From an uncultured Dorea sp. (GTDB taxonomy: Bacteria > Bacillota > Clostridia > Lachnospirales > Lachnospiraceae): a stretch of 64,000 nt of DNA. Below the pieces are notes generated by a model that was not told where the DNA came from, searched no databases, and saw nothing but the letters and a program-made list of their open reading frames with translations. The stretch is from NCBI GenBank assembly GCA_947645355.1, contig CANSCI010000004.1:1-64000 (forward strand). Reading direction: 5' to 3'. Below are positions 29,699 through 39,549 of this stretch, one piece after another. Both the position numbers and the translations under genes were made by a program. Every line of letters begins with the position of its first letter. Position 1 is the first letter of the stretch.

Positions 29699-31123
29699 CT
29701 ATCTCTCATTTTCCCTCGCCAGATCTTCAAATCCTTCCAGAGAATATTCCTCGCCGCAGCGTTTCTCATCCAATGCCTGGCGCAGCAATTCCATCTTTTT
29801 ATCTTTTAAGGGCGTAAGCATAATCATCCCCCCGGCAATCAAGACACAGATCCCGGGCAGGATCGTGAACATTGCCCCGATCACTTTAAGAGCTCCTCCA
29901 TTCTGCACCGCAATTGCCGCATCAAACCCCTTTTTCTCAAGGAGAAAGCCCTGCAGGGCAGCCGCACCTGCACCTCCTGCTTTCAGCAGGAAGGAATAGC
30001 CTGACACGATCATTCCGTCCCGCATACACCCCGTGTTAAATTCATCATAATCCGCCACATCGTACAAAAAATTAAAAATGCACAGCCAAAAGGCACATGT
30101 CCCGATCCCGGACAGCGCCGCATAGATGCATCCTGACTCAATACTTTTAAGCGGAAGAAACCCTGCGGCCATCATAACGATCCCGCTGAAAGCCACGCAT
30201 ACGGCAAATACTCTTCCTTTCGTAAATTTTTCTACAGCCATCACAATAAACGGGACAAATACGATGGATACAACGTTCATCACTGTAAGCATCATGGCAG
30301 CCTGCCGCTCCCCCAATCCCATATTATAGCTTACATAATATAACAGGCTTGAGTTGTACAGCGTCAAGCCGGCATTCATAAAGACTCCGCAGAGTATTAC
30401 CAGTATGTACGGCTTCATCTTAAGCAAACCTGCCATATTGCGCAGAAAGCCTTTACGCACCGCCCTTCCGGCAATAGCTCTTCCTCTAAACCGTTCCTTT
30501 CCTCCGGTACATCCCCACATTATAAATATCATGATCACCGCGATCACCGCCACAACTACACCTGCTGCGGCCCAGGCCCCTTCACTGCCTGCTCCTGTGT
30601 TCAGGAGCTTTCCCACAATAAACGTAGGGACGGAACTTGCACAAAAGATCCCCACATACCCCAGAACCTCCCGGTAAGCGGCCAGTTTAACTCTTTCGCT
30701 GTCTACATTGGTCAATACAACACCAAAGGAATAGTAAGGGATATTAAATGCCGTGTAGGATGCCCAAAAAACAAATACAAGCACCAGATAGTAAATATTC
30801 TTCTGTGCCTGAGGCAGATCTATATTCAAAAACATCAGCACAAGAGATGCACCCATGGGAATCAGTGACTTCAGGATCCAGGGCCTTCGTTTTCCGTTTT
30901 TATTTCCGGAACGGTCCAGCAGGTATCCTGCAATGGGATCTGTAACCATATCCCATATCATCGCAGCCGAAATAATCGTTCCGGCCATTGCCGGACTAAT
31001 CCCGGCAACTGTCGTCAGGAAAAACGAAAAATATGACATAACGAAGTTATATGCCGTGGAATCCCCCACGGAGCCAATGGCATACGCTAAGATACCTTTT
31101 ATTTTCAATCTGCTTCCTATCAC
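29699..31123 (-). CDS. MFS transporter, glycoside-pentoside-hexuronide (GPH) type
   Basis: YAIGSVGDSTAYNFVMSYFSFFLTTVAGISPAMAGTI, WDMVTDPIAGYLLDRSGNKNGKRRPWIL. Confidence 0.88.
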   Translation of the reverse strand: MIGSRLKIKGILAYAIGSVGDSTAYNFVMSYFSFFLTTVAGISPAMAGTIISAAMIWDMVTDPIAGYLLDRSGNKNGKRRPWILKSLIPMGASLVLMFLNIDLPQAQKNIYYLVLVFVFWASYTAFNIPYYSFGVVLTNVDSERVKLAAYREVLGYVGIFCASSVPTFIVGKLLNTGAGSEGAWAAAGVVVAVIAVIMIFIMWGCTGGKERFRGRAIAGRAVRKGFLRNMAGLLKMKPYILVILCGVFMNAGLTLYNSSLLYYVSYNMGLGERQAAMMLTVMNVVSIVFVPFIVMAVEKFTKGRVFAVCVAFSGIVMMAAGFLPLKSIESGCIYAALSGIGTCAFWLCIFNFLYDVADYDEFNTGCMRDGMIVSGYSFLLKAGGAGAAALQGFLLEKKGFDAAIAVQNGGALKVIGAMFTILPGICVLIAGGMIMLTPLKDKKMELLRQALDEKRCGEEYSLEGFEDLARENER

Positions 31124-31273
31124 AATATGTTCCCCCTGCGTGCCTCAGTAAATCTTAGACAACACTTATTATACTATAACACAAGAGGAGCCCGCCGGCA
31201 AAAAAAAAGAAATTGCGTAGCACAAAAATTTTATTTGGAGGGACGGACCATCCGGCTTTACAATTATTTTATT

Positions 31274-32038
31274 TTAAATACAGGTGTACCCTCCGTCAAC
31301 AACCAGGTCTGTTCCCGTCGTATACCCGGACGCAGGGCTGACCAGATATAAAACAGCAGGAAGCAGTTCCTCCGGCTCCCCCATCCGATGCATAGGCATC
31401 AGCGGTTCCCACGCGTCCTTCAATTCCTGCGGCACATCTGCCGACATAGGAGTGGCAATATAGCCCGGACTCAGGCTGTTTACACGGATGCCGTATCCGA
31501 CCCACTCCGCCGCCAGAGACCTGGTCATGTGAATGACTCCTGCCTTGGATGCATTGTAGGAGGCCTGCCACTGTGGAATATTTACGATGGTACCCGACAT
31601 GGATGCCATATTCACGATAGAACCTTTGATCCCTTTTTCAATCATTATCCGCCCCACTGCCCGCGACATAATATATTCTCCGGTCAGATTAATATCTATA
31701 ACGCTCCTCCACTCCTCAACAGACGCCTCCAGCGTATCTTTATGGATGCAGACACCCGCGTTGTTAAAGAGAATATCAATCTTCCCGGAACGCTTCATGA
31801 TCTCGGCAAGGGCGGCGTCTACTTCTTCTTCCTTTGTCACATCAGCCCGAAGATCATAGGCTTTGCCGCCATCCTCTGTAATCATGCGCACGGTTTCTTC
31901 TGCCCCGCTTCTGCTGATAATCACAATCTCGGCCCCCGCCTTTGCAAGCCCCGCTGCGATTACCTGTCCGATCCCTCTGCCGGCTCCTGTGATTACCGCC
32001 GTCCTGCCCCTTAACCCGAACATTTCTTCCAAATACAT
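31274..32038 (-). CDS. SDR family NAD(P)-dependent oxidoreductase
   Basis: AVITGAGRGIGQVIAAGLAKAGA; NNAGV; YNASKAGVIHM. Confidence 0.93.
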   Translation of the reverse strand: MYLEEMFGLRGRTAVITGAGRGIGQVIAAGLAKAGAEIVIISRSGAEETVRMITEDGGKAYDLRADVTKEEEVDAALAEIMKRSGKIDILFNNAGVCIHKDTLEASVEEWRSVIDINLTGEYIMSRAVGRIMIEKGIKGSIVNMASMSGTIVNIPQWQASYNASKAGVIHMTRSLAAEWVGYGIRVNSLSPGYIATPMSADVPQELKDAWEPLMPMHRMGEPEELLPAVLYLVSPASGYTTGTDLVVDGGYTCI

Positions 32039-32073
32039 AATAGCAACTCCTTTCCTGACCTATCATCAGCAAT

Positions 32074-32085
32074 ACTTAATTAAGT
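32074..32085. promoter_or_regulatory. Palindrome ACTTAATTAAGT upstream of the SDR gene (possible ROK operator)
   Basis: Perfect 12-bp palindrome. Confidence 0.35.
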
Positions 32086-32149
32086 AGTTTTATTATGTAT
32101 TTAATTTATAGGATCCAGGCAGTTTTGTCAATAGATTTTGAAGCTTATA

Positions 32150-32178
32150 TTCCAGAAACGGTGCCTCCGTTTTTGGAA
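32150..32178. terminator. Hairpin downstream of the ROK gene
   Basis: TTCCAGAAACGG / CCGTTTTTGGAA. Confidence 0.6.
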
Positions 32179-32196
32179 TTTCTTCCATCTGACTGG

Positions 32197-33324
32197 CTAA
32201 ATGGTCTCAATAAATCTTTCTGCCACACTCAGAGCCGCACCTAATGCCGCCGCCTCAAACTTGAAGGTACAGGGCTTTACAAACGCAGCCCTTTTTTCAA
32301 AAATATTCCTTTCTGCCGCCTTCCTGCATACATCCTGTATATTTTCACCAATACAGCCGCCCACATACCCGCCGACTACGATATCACAATCCAGGACCAT
32401 ACGAATATTGTCAAGTGCCACTGCCAGATAGGAAGTATACGTATCCCAGGCATTTACAAAATCAGGCCTGCCCTCCTTCAGACACTGGAAAAATCCTTCC
32501 AGGCTTCCCTCTGCCATTTCCGACAGGCGTGCTGCCGAACAGTAAACATCCAGGCAGCCCTTTTTGCCGCAATAGCAGGGAGCGCCGTCCGGTACGACCG
32601 TCATATGCCCCACCTCACCGCAGCGGTATTCCTGCCCCTGTACCAGCCCGGTTCCGTCATAGATCCCGCCCCCTACGGTACTGCTTAGAGACAGATAAAA
32701 GAAACGTCCGGCATACTCCTGGCTGCTTCCTTCCGCATAAGCCCCGGCATTTGCATCATTCAGAAAATAGCACGGAAATGAAAAATAGCTGCTGAAAAAC
32801 GAAAGGGGAACCTTCTCTACCCTGAGAACATGCGAGTAAGAGAGCTCCCCCCTCTCAAGATTGACAATACCAGGGATGGATATGCCGATACCGAGAATCC
32901 TTTCCCGCTCCACCTTACCGGCATCTATAAATTTTTCCAGCAGGCTGTTTACCTTCTGATAAAAATGAGCACTATGTTCAAACGGCAGAAATATTCTGTC
33001 GCTTTTCAAAAGCCGTCCTTTCAGATCTGCCATCACAAGGCTTATATGGTTTCTTGTAATATCCAGCCCTACAGACAGCTTATAATCAGCCGCTGCAGCC
33101 AACGCCGCCGCCCGCTTTCCGCCGGTAGACTTAAGCTTGCCTGTCTCCCTCACCAACCCCTTTTCTATAAGCTCTCTTGTATTCTGTGTTGCCGTCGGCA
33201 GGCTGATCTTCAGGTCATAGGAGATCTCCGGATTCGATGTTACGTCCGTCCTGAGGATATAACGGTAGATATTATTACGGTTATTCTTTTTTACTTCTAT
33301 ATTTGTTGCTTTTTTATTTGCCAT
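32197..33324 (-). CDS. ROK family (NagC/XylR-type) transcriptional regulator
   Basis: N-terminal HTH region; ROK signature GEVGHMTVVPDGAPCYCGKKGCLDVYCS. Confidence 0.92.
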   Translation of the reverse strand: MANKKATNIEVKKNNRNNIYRYILRTDVTSNPEISYDLKISLPTATQNTRELIEKGLVRETGKLKSTGGKRAAALAAAADYKLSVGLDITRNHISLVMADLKGRLLKSDRIFLPFEHSAHFYQKVNSLLEKFIDAGKVERERILGIGISIPGIVNLERGELSYSHVLRVEKVPLSFFSSYFSFPCYFLNDANAGAYAEGSSQEYAGRFFYLSLSSTVGGGIYDGTGLVQGQEYRCGEVGHMTVVPDGAPCYCGKKGCLDVYCSAARLSEMAEGSLEGFFQCLKEGRPDFVNAWDTYTSYLAVALDNIRMVLDCDIVVGGYVGGCIGENIQDVCRKAAERNIFEKRAAFVKPCTFKFEAAALGAALSVAERFIETI

Positions 33325-33476
33325 AATTCCCTCTGTATTTTATGAAATTTTTTTAAGTTTAACACTTTCATCTGCGCTTATCAACTGCTGTCTCTATGTC
33401 GATATATACAAAGTGTCGTTTAATTGTTACGTACAACGTACATAAGAAAGAACCGAGACGAAAGGAGACATATGAC

Positions 33477-35192
33477 ATGAAAAAGAAAATCAAAAATATA
33501 AAAATCAGCTTCAAGCTCTATATCCTTGTTGGGGTTGCGCTGGCCGGCATGCTCATCATCGGAGGCATATCCTTCTTTTTGATGGGCAGATTAAACGATA
33601 TGACAAATGACATTTCAAACAGCTGGCTCCCCAGCATTAACACGGCAAGAGATATGGAAACTACGATTTCCAATATCCGTCTTAATGAGCTGGGATACCT
33701 CACCGCTCTTTCTGATGAAACAGCTGACATGAGCCTTCAATATATTGAACAGGAAAAATCTGAGATGAACAATCTTCTCGCCAAATATGAAAATCTGATA
33801 GACGAAGATGAAAAAAGCACCTATGAGAATGTGATGAATTACTGGAAGCAATATGACAAAGCAGACAGCAATCTAGTCTCACTGGCTAAACAGGGCAGCA
33901 TTGATGAAGCGCGCGCGATCCTGGATGGAGAATGTGTAGAGCTTTATAACTCCCTGAACAGCGCCTGCGGTGACATTATTACTTATAATGAACAGGGAAG
34001 TGAAGCCGCCGCCGCTGAAAGCCTGAAGCTTTACCACAATGCTCTTATTTTTCTGTCTGTAATTATCCTTGTGATCATTGTGATCGGGGTAATGTTCTCC
34101 GTTGTGATCATACGAGGGATCAAGCTCCCTGTCTTCGAGATCGAGAAAGCCGCCTCCAAGATGGCACAGGGGGACCTGGATATAGAGATTTCCTACACCT
34201 CCAAAGATGAGCTCGGTGTTCTGGCCGACCAGGTACGCGAACTGATCCGTAAGCTCAAGACGATTATTGACGATGAAAATAAGTTCCTGGCCCGCATGGC
34301 CTCCGGTGACTTTACCGTAGATACTACATGCGAGGAAGAATATATCGGCGGTTTCCGCCCGCTCCTCATCTCCTTCCGGAAGATCGCAGATAAGCTCAAC
34401 CAGACGATCCTGCAGATCAGTGAAAGTTCCGCCCAGGTAGCAAGCGGTTCTGACCAGGTATCTAACGGCGCCCAGGCGCTGTCCCAGGGCGCTACGGAAC
34501 AGGCCAGCTCTGTACAGGAACTCGCTGCTACGATCAACGACATCTCTGAGAAAGTAAAACAAAACGCCGAGCACGCCAATAATGCAAGTAATATGGCAGA
34601 TACCGTGGGAAATGAGATGCATACAAGCAACCAGAAAATGCAGGATATGATTCATGCTATGAATAATATCAGCAATTGCTCCGATGAGATCGGAAAGATT
34701 ATTAAAACAATTGAAGATATTGCTTTCCAGACTAATATTCTTGCACTGAATGCAGCCGTTGAAGCGGCACGTGCCGGAGAGGCAGGCAAAGGCTTTGCCG
34801 TTGTAGCAGATGAGGTCCGCAACCTGGCAGGCAAGAGCGCAGAAGCCTCTAAGAATACATCCCAGTTAATTGAAAATACATTAAAAGCTGTTGAAAATGG
34901 TACTGCAATTGCTGACGAGACGGCAGCATCCTTACGTCAGGCGGTAAAAGACGTTGAAGAAGTTACCAATATTATCAGCAACATCTCTGAGGCGAGCACG
35001 AATCAGGCAGAAGCAATTGCACAGGTTACTATGGGGATCGACCAGATCTCCAGCGTCGTACAGACTAACTCGGCAACCGCAGAGGAAAGTGCCGCTGCAA
35101 GCCAGGAGTTGTCCAGCCAGTCTCAGATTATGAAAGATCTTGTGGGAAGGTTCCGGTTAAAGGGCGGTGCATTCAACCGTTCAAGACCATAG
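33477..35192 (+). CDS. Methyl-accepting chemotaxis protein (4HB-like sensor, HAMP, MA domain)
   Basis: TM-sensor-TM-HAMP; [40 protein letters not shown]; start refined to [11 protein letters not shown]. Confidence 0.93.
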   Translation: MKKKIKNIKISFKLYILVGVALAGMLIIGGISFFLMGRLNDMTNDISNSWLPSINTARDMETTISNIRLNELGYLTALSDETADMSLQYIEQEKSEMNNLLAKYENLIDEDEKSTYENVMNYWKQYDKADSNLVSLAKQGSIDEARAILDGECVELYNSLNSACGDIITYNEQGSEAAAAESLKLYHNALIFLSVIILVIIVIGVMFSVVIIRGIKLPVFEIEKAASKMAQGDLDIEISYTSKDELGVLADQVRELIRKLKTIIDDENKFLARMASGDFTVDTTCEEEYIGGFRPLLISFRKIADKLNQTILQISESSAQVASGSDQVSNGAQALSQGATEQASSVQELAATINDISEKVKQNAEHANNASNMADTVGNEMHTSNQKMQDMIHAMNNISNCSDEIGKIIKTIEDIAFQTNILALNAAVEAARAGEAGKGFAVVADEVRNLAGKSAEASKNTSQLIENTLKAVENGTAIADETAASLRQAVKDVEEVTNIISNISEASTNQAEAIAQVTMGIDQISSVVQTNSATAEESAAASQELSSQSQIMKDLVGRFRLKGGAFNRSRP

Positions 35193-35208
35193 CGCAATGA
35201 ATCTAGAA

Positions 35209-35279
35209 GAGGCTGCCGCAATAACTATGGATCTCACGGCCAGACAGGCAGTGAGATCTGCAGTTTTTGCAGCAGCCTC
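35209..35279. terminator. Nested hairpin between convergent genes
   Basis: Outer GAGGCTGCCGCAA/TTGCAGCAGCCTC, inner GATCTCAC/GTGAGATC. Confidence 0.6.
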
Positions 35280-35296
35280 CTTATTTTAACTATTCA

Positions 35297-36583
35297 TTAT
35301 TTTTCTAAAGCCGCTCTAAATGAATGATATACTGCGTCCCGGTCAATATGTTCTGTTCGGATCAAACCGGCCATCCATGGGGACTTGGCAGCCTGTTCCT
35401 GATAGCTGTCAATCAGGGAATCCAGGGAATCCATAATCTTTTCTATAAACGGATCAAAAGAACTCTTTAATATCTCGAACAATCTGTCACTGATACCCGC
35501 TTTTTCAACATCTCCCTCCAAAGTCTGATATTGTTCTGCAAGATGTCTGCCTAATGCACTGTCACTCCCATCAACATCCCAATCTGGTTTCTTAAGCTTC
35601 TGAGAAAGTGATTTTGCATACATTCCGGCATACTCCAGATCCTTCTGGCTATATGGAGACTGCTGCACATGAACAGCCTGAGACAGCCCTGAAACCTCAG
35701 AATATTTTTCACGCAGCTGAGCCGCCATATATGCATCATCCTGTTTCAGCCACTGTTTCTCAGAAGCAGTTATATTAGAGTAAATATCGTTTTGCCCAAG
35801 ACAGGCAATATAAGCGTCCGCTTTTTTGTCCAGCACTTCCAAAACACTTTGTCTCATATCATCGGCTGTACCTGACTGTCCGAGACTTTCGTAAAAACCG
35901 CCTATACTGTCTGCGTAGGCGGCTGCCATTTCTTCTTTTGCCTCTGCATAGATCTGCTCCAGCTTCTGCAATTCACCTTCTTGCTTTTCTCCGGTGAACT
36001 GGTTCTGAATACGCTCTTTTAAAACAGCATACCGGGACGCAAGGTAATCCGCTTTCTGGTCAAACCTTTCCAGATTCCAAAATCCTACTCCGATCTGGAC
36101 AAAATCCCCCTTGACTCCGCGCCAGTCAATCTCTGCCCCAAGCCCTTTCTCCTCTAACTCTTTTTGGAAATTCTCCAGATCAGATTGGGAGATATGGTCT
36201 TTTAAAATAAGCTTTACCGGTTCGGAAGAATTCGAAACAAATGTATCTCCGTCTATATATCCGTCAATACGGGACTGCTTCATGTACTGGTTAATAAGTG
36301 CATCTTCCTCTGTATATTCTCCGCATTCGGAAGGAGGCAGAAGTTCCCTCTTTAATCTTTCATCCGGCTCAAGATAAGTATAGGAAACAGCCGGGAGTGC
36401 CTGCATCTGGCTTCCGTTTGGACGATAGATACCACTCTCATTGTTCTGCCGATATGATGAACCGAATTCCAGGCGGTCCTGAAGAACTGCCCGTCCTTTA
36501 GATGGAACATACGGTATGCCCGCCCATTTTCCATTGGCACCCATATTATGATATGGATTTGTACCTATTTTTCCAATAAACAT
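35297..36583 (-). CDS. Hypothetical protein (428 aa)
   Basis: Long ORF with RBS (aagaggtg); no recognised domain. Confidence 0.75.
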   Translation of the reverse strand: MFIGKIGTNPYHNMGANGKWAGIPYVPSKGRAVLQDRLEFGSSYRQNNESGIYRPNGSQMQALPAVSYTYLEPDERLKRELLPPSECGEYTEEDALINQYMKQSRIDGYIDGDTFVSNSSEPVKLILKDHISQSDLENFQKELEEKGLGAEIDWRGVKGDFVQIGVGFWNLERFDQKADYLASRYAVLKERIQNQFTGEKQEGELQKLEQIYAEAKEEMAAAYADSIGGFYESLGQSGTADDMRQSVLEVLDKKADAYIACLGQNDIYSNITASEKQWLKQDDAYMAAQLREKYSEVSGLSQAVHVQQSPYSQKDLEYAGMYAKSLSQKLKKPDWDVDGSDSALGRHLAEQYQTLEGDVEKAGISDRLFEILKSSFDPFIEKIMDSLDSLIDSYQEQAAKSPWMAGLIRTEHIDRDAVYHSFRAALEK

Positions 36584-36770
36584 TTTTAATCACCTCTTTT
36601 TAATATATCGTCTGATAACTCTTAATACATAAGCAAGTATAAAATATAATGTTGACCGGTGATTTTCACAAAATTAACCCTGTCTTTTATGGACAATATA
36701 GGGTATAATATGTTTGATGCATGGCAGATACGTCTGCCGGAAAATAAATTTGCAGAAAAGGAGAATAACC

Positions 36771-36926
36771 ATGAAATATGTATGTGATGTATGTGCCTGG
36801 GAATATGATGAGGAGGCTGGATATCCGGACGGAGGAATCGCACCGGGAACAAAGTGGGAAGATGTGCCGGATGATTTTGAATGTCCGCTCTGCTCAGTAG
36901 GAAAAGATCAGTTTTCCGAGGTGTAG
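36771..36926 (+). CDS. Rubredoxin
   Basis: [51 protein letters not shown]; two CxxC knuckles. Confidence 0.97.
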   Translation: MKYVCDVCAWEYDEEAGYPDGGIAPGTKWEDVPDDFECPLCSVGKDQFSEV

Positions 36927-36983
36927 GCTTTAATTTCAGGATGAAAATCGGGGCTGTCCTATTTAAGTATCACAAGGTACGTT

Positions 36984-37880
36984 TTAAGGCAGCCCCAATT
37001 TTATTCTCTCACACAATATTTCCGGAACGGCCACGCAGACCGCCGCCAGTGCGCCGACCATTGCAAGCATCCACCCTGCCGGATAATGGAATGTAAAATA
37101 CGAAAGCTGCCTCTCCATATAGACGCAGATGAGTCTAAGGATCCCGCTCCCGACAGTCACCGTCAGCGCCGCAGCGATCAGGCAGTAATACAGCCCTTCC
37201 GCCGCCACAAGCCTTCTTTTCTGCCTTCTGGTCAAACCGATACTCTCCATGATCTCAAACTCTTTCTTTCTGGATAAGATCCCAGTAACCATAATGTTAA
37301 AATAATTAGTCAATCCCGCGAAGAGAAGCGCCGCGCTGATACTTCCCAGGATCACACGGTTTCCCCGGATATACCCTTCAGACTCCGCAAGTAGATCCGT
37401 CCTGCTGATCACAAAAATCCCCGCTTCACCCTTCTCGTCCTCTGCCGTCCCGGGCAATTCTTCACGTCTTTGGTTCTCCTTAAGTATGATATTCTGAACC
37501 TGCCGTTTTACCTCCGGCTCTTTTGCATCCACTGCGTCCAATTCCATATAGAGGGTCTTTTTCTCCGTCGGAAGCTTTGCAAAACCTTTTTCACTGATCA
37601 GGTAATAGGCCAGCCCTTCCGAACCATGCCAGGTCTGCCGGATCGCCGGGAATCCTTCCGACCGGTTATCCAAATATCCGCACAGAGAAAATTCCTCCGA
37701 CCGCTTCCTGCCTGCTTCCCACACTTCCACTGCGGCCGCTCTCTCATCTTCTGCCATCTGGTTGAAAGAAATCCATTGTTCCTCCGACCACATCGCGGTA
37801 AAATATACCGGCTCACCGACACTTTCCTTTGCCGCCTTTTCCTGCTGCAAAGACAGCTTATGGTCATGAAGGATCATCAC
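36984..37880 (-). pseudogene. FtsX-type ABC permease, C-terminal remnant
   Basis: Only extracytoplasmic part and last TM segments remain; 5' end abuts a truncated ATPase. Confidence 0.75.
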
Positions 37881-38029
37881 ACCGGTGCCGTTTTCCCGCT
37901 CCCTGAAGTGCCCACGATGGCCAAAAATTCCCTGTCCTCGACAGACAGGGTCACATCATCCAGAGCACGAACCTCATATGCATCCGTACTATAATATTTT
38001 TTCAGGCCGACTGCTTTTAAGATCTCCAT
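37877..38029 (-). pseudogene. ABC ATPase N-terminal remnant, truncated just after Walker A
   Basis: MEILKAVGLKKYYSTDAYEVRALDDVTLSVEDREFLAIVGTSGSGKTAPV*; RBS TAGGAGGCATT present. Confidence 0.85.
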
Positions 38030-38145
38030 AATGCCTCCTACAGATGGTAGTCACTGAAAAAACGCCCCAGACGTTCCGTCTTCCCGATATGGAGCAGCAA
38101 CGCACATGCCCATATCCCATCAAGATTGTTTTTTTATCGGTCACT

Positions 38146-38556
38146 TTATTTCCCCGCACATCCATGCTTATCCTCGCCGCAATGATGATCCCCGCCGCAG
38201 TGATGGCCTTCTCCGTGATGGTCATGGCGGCTGCAGCGAGCCTCCGGATCAAAGTTCAGGTTTCCCGCAAGCAAAGCATTAACCGCCTCATCCGTATTAC
38301 CGGATACTCCGCCGTAAAGCCTGATCCCGGCTTCTGCAAGAGCAGCCTGGGCGCCTGCGCCGATCCCGCCGCAGATCAATGTGTCCACCTTCTGCTCAGA
38401 CAACATCCCTGCAAGAGCACCGTGTCCGCTCCCTGAAGTGCCGATCACCTGAGTGTCCGCGATCTTTCCATCCTCAATGTTATAAACCTTAAACTGCTGC
38501 GTATGCCCAAAATGAGGGAATACATCTCCATTTTCATAAGTGACTGCAATCTTCAT
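38146..38556 (-). CDS. NifX/NifB-type (dinitrogenase iron-molybdenum cofactor biosynthesis family) protein with His-rich tail
   Basis: MKIAVTYENGDVFPHFGHTQQFKVYNIEDGKI...ICGGIGAGAQAALAEAGI; C-terminal HDHHGEGHHCGGDHHCGEDKHGCAGK. Confidence 0.88.
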   Translation of the reverse strand: MKIAVTYENGDVFPHFGHTQQFKVYNIEDGKIADTQVIGTSGSGHGALAGMLSEQKVDTLICGGIGAGAQAALAEAGIRLYGGVSGNTDEAVNALLAGNLNFDPEARCSRHDHHGEGHHCGGDHHCGEDKHGCAGK

Positions 38557-38695
38557 ATTTTACGCTTCCTTTCTATGTGTACAATCTAAGTTCCGACCCT
38601 GCAGACCGCGCTGCTTTACTTTCCGGCACCGCGGCCTCATGCAGAACTTCTACAAAATCTATTATAACCAAAAGAAATATATGAATCAAGTAACT

Positions 38696-38708
38696 GTGAC
38701 TTTGTCAC
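38696..38708. promoter_or_regulatory. Candidate Crp/Fnr-type binding site
   Basis: GTGAC-TTT-GTCAC within tGTGACtttGTCACt; between divergent NifX-like and ferredoxin genes. Confidence 0.5.
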
Positions 38709-38761
38709 TGAACAAAAAAACAACTTCCATTATACTTTATATAAAACAAAGAAGGAGACAC

Positions 38762-38962
38762 ATGATGATAAAAAGAAAAGCAATCGTCAGCATCCGGGAA
38801 TGTGTAGCCTGTGGGTGCTGCGTAAAGGTATGCCCGCGGAATGCAATCGCGATTCCCAAAGGCATCTATGCAGAAATTGACAAAGACCTGTGCGTGGGAT
38901 GCGGGAAATGTGCTAAAGAATGCCCCGCAAGTATCATTACATTGGAGGTGGCCGAAGCATGA
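38762..38962 (+). CDS. 2[4Fe-4S] ferredoxin
   Basis: CVACGCCVKVCPRNAI ... CVGCGKCAKECP. Confidence 0.93.
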   Translation: MMIKRKAIVSIRECVACGCCVKVCPRNAIAIPKGIYAEIDKDLCVGCGKCAKECPASIITLEVAEA

Positions 38963-39549
38963 AACAGAAAAAGAAATGGTATGATTATCTCTGGATCGCC
39001 TCGCTCACATACCTGATCCTCGGTTTTTTCAATATCCTTTTTGCATGGCTCGGGCTTCTTTGCTTCTTTATTCCGCTGATCATATCAATTGTGAAGGGCA
39101 ATAAAGCCTATTGCAACAAATACTGCGGCAGAGGACAGTTATTTTCCCTTGCAGGCGGCAGGTTCGGGCTGTCAAGGAAAAAGGATATTCCCGGATGGAT
39201 GAAGTCCTCATATTTCAGATATGGATTTTTAATCTTCTTTTTTGCGATGTTCTTCCTGATGCTGTGGAACACATACCTGGTGTTTGCCGGGGCAAAAGAA
39301 CTGCGTACGGTCGTGACCCTGCTGTGGACACTGAAGCTTCCCTGGCACTGGGCTTATCACGGAACTCTGTTTTCCTCCGGCGCCGCACAATTTGCCTTTG
39401 GTTTTTACAGCGTCATGCTCACATCCACCGTCCTCGGGTTTGTCACCATGATCCTATTCAAACCCCGCTCCTGGTGCGTATACTGCCCCATGGGGACAAT
39501 GACCCAGCTCATATGTAAAGCAAAAAACTCAGGCTCATCACAGCCCTGA
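38959..39549 (+). CDS. Membrane protein with NapH-like Fe-S binding Cys motifs
   Basis: TM helices; NKYCGRGQLF and WCVYCPMGTMTQL; ATGA overlap with ferredoxin gene. Confidence 0.75.
   Translation: MKQKKKWYDYLWIASLTYLILGFFNILFAWLGLLCFFIPLIISIVKGNKAYCNKYCGRGQLFSLAGGRFGLSRKKDIPGWMKSSYFRYGFLIFFFAMFFLMLWNTYLVFAGAKELRTVVTLLWTLKLPWHWAYHGTLFSSGAAQFAFGFYSVMLTSTVLGFVTMILFKPRSWCVYCPMGTMTQLICKAKNSGSSQP

Noticed and set aside
37897-38440. A ~17-bp identical stretch (ccgctccctgaagtgcc) occurs in the ATPase remnant (~37.9 kb) and in the NifX-like gene (~38.4 kb), suggesting a recombination repeat
   Set aside because: Both encode a GTSGSG glycine loop in the same codons; coincidence of coding sequence is a simpler explanation and the repeat does not bound the deletion
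38146-38556. NifX/NifB-type protein as evidence for nitrogen fixation
   Set aside because: No nifHDK or other nif genes in the window; this small family is common in non-diazotrophic anaerobes
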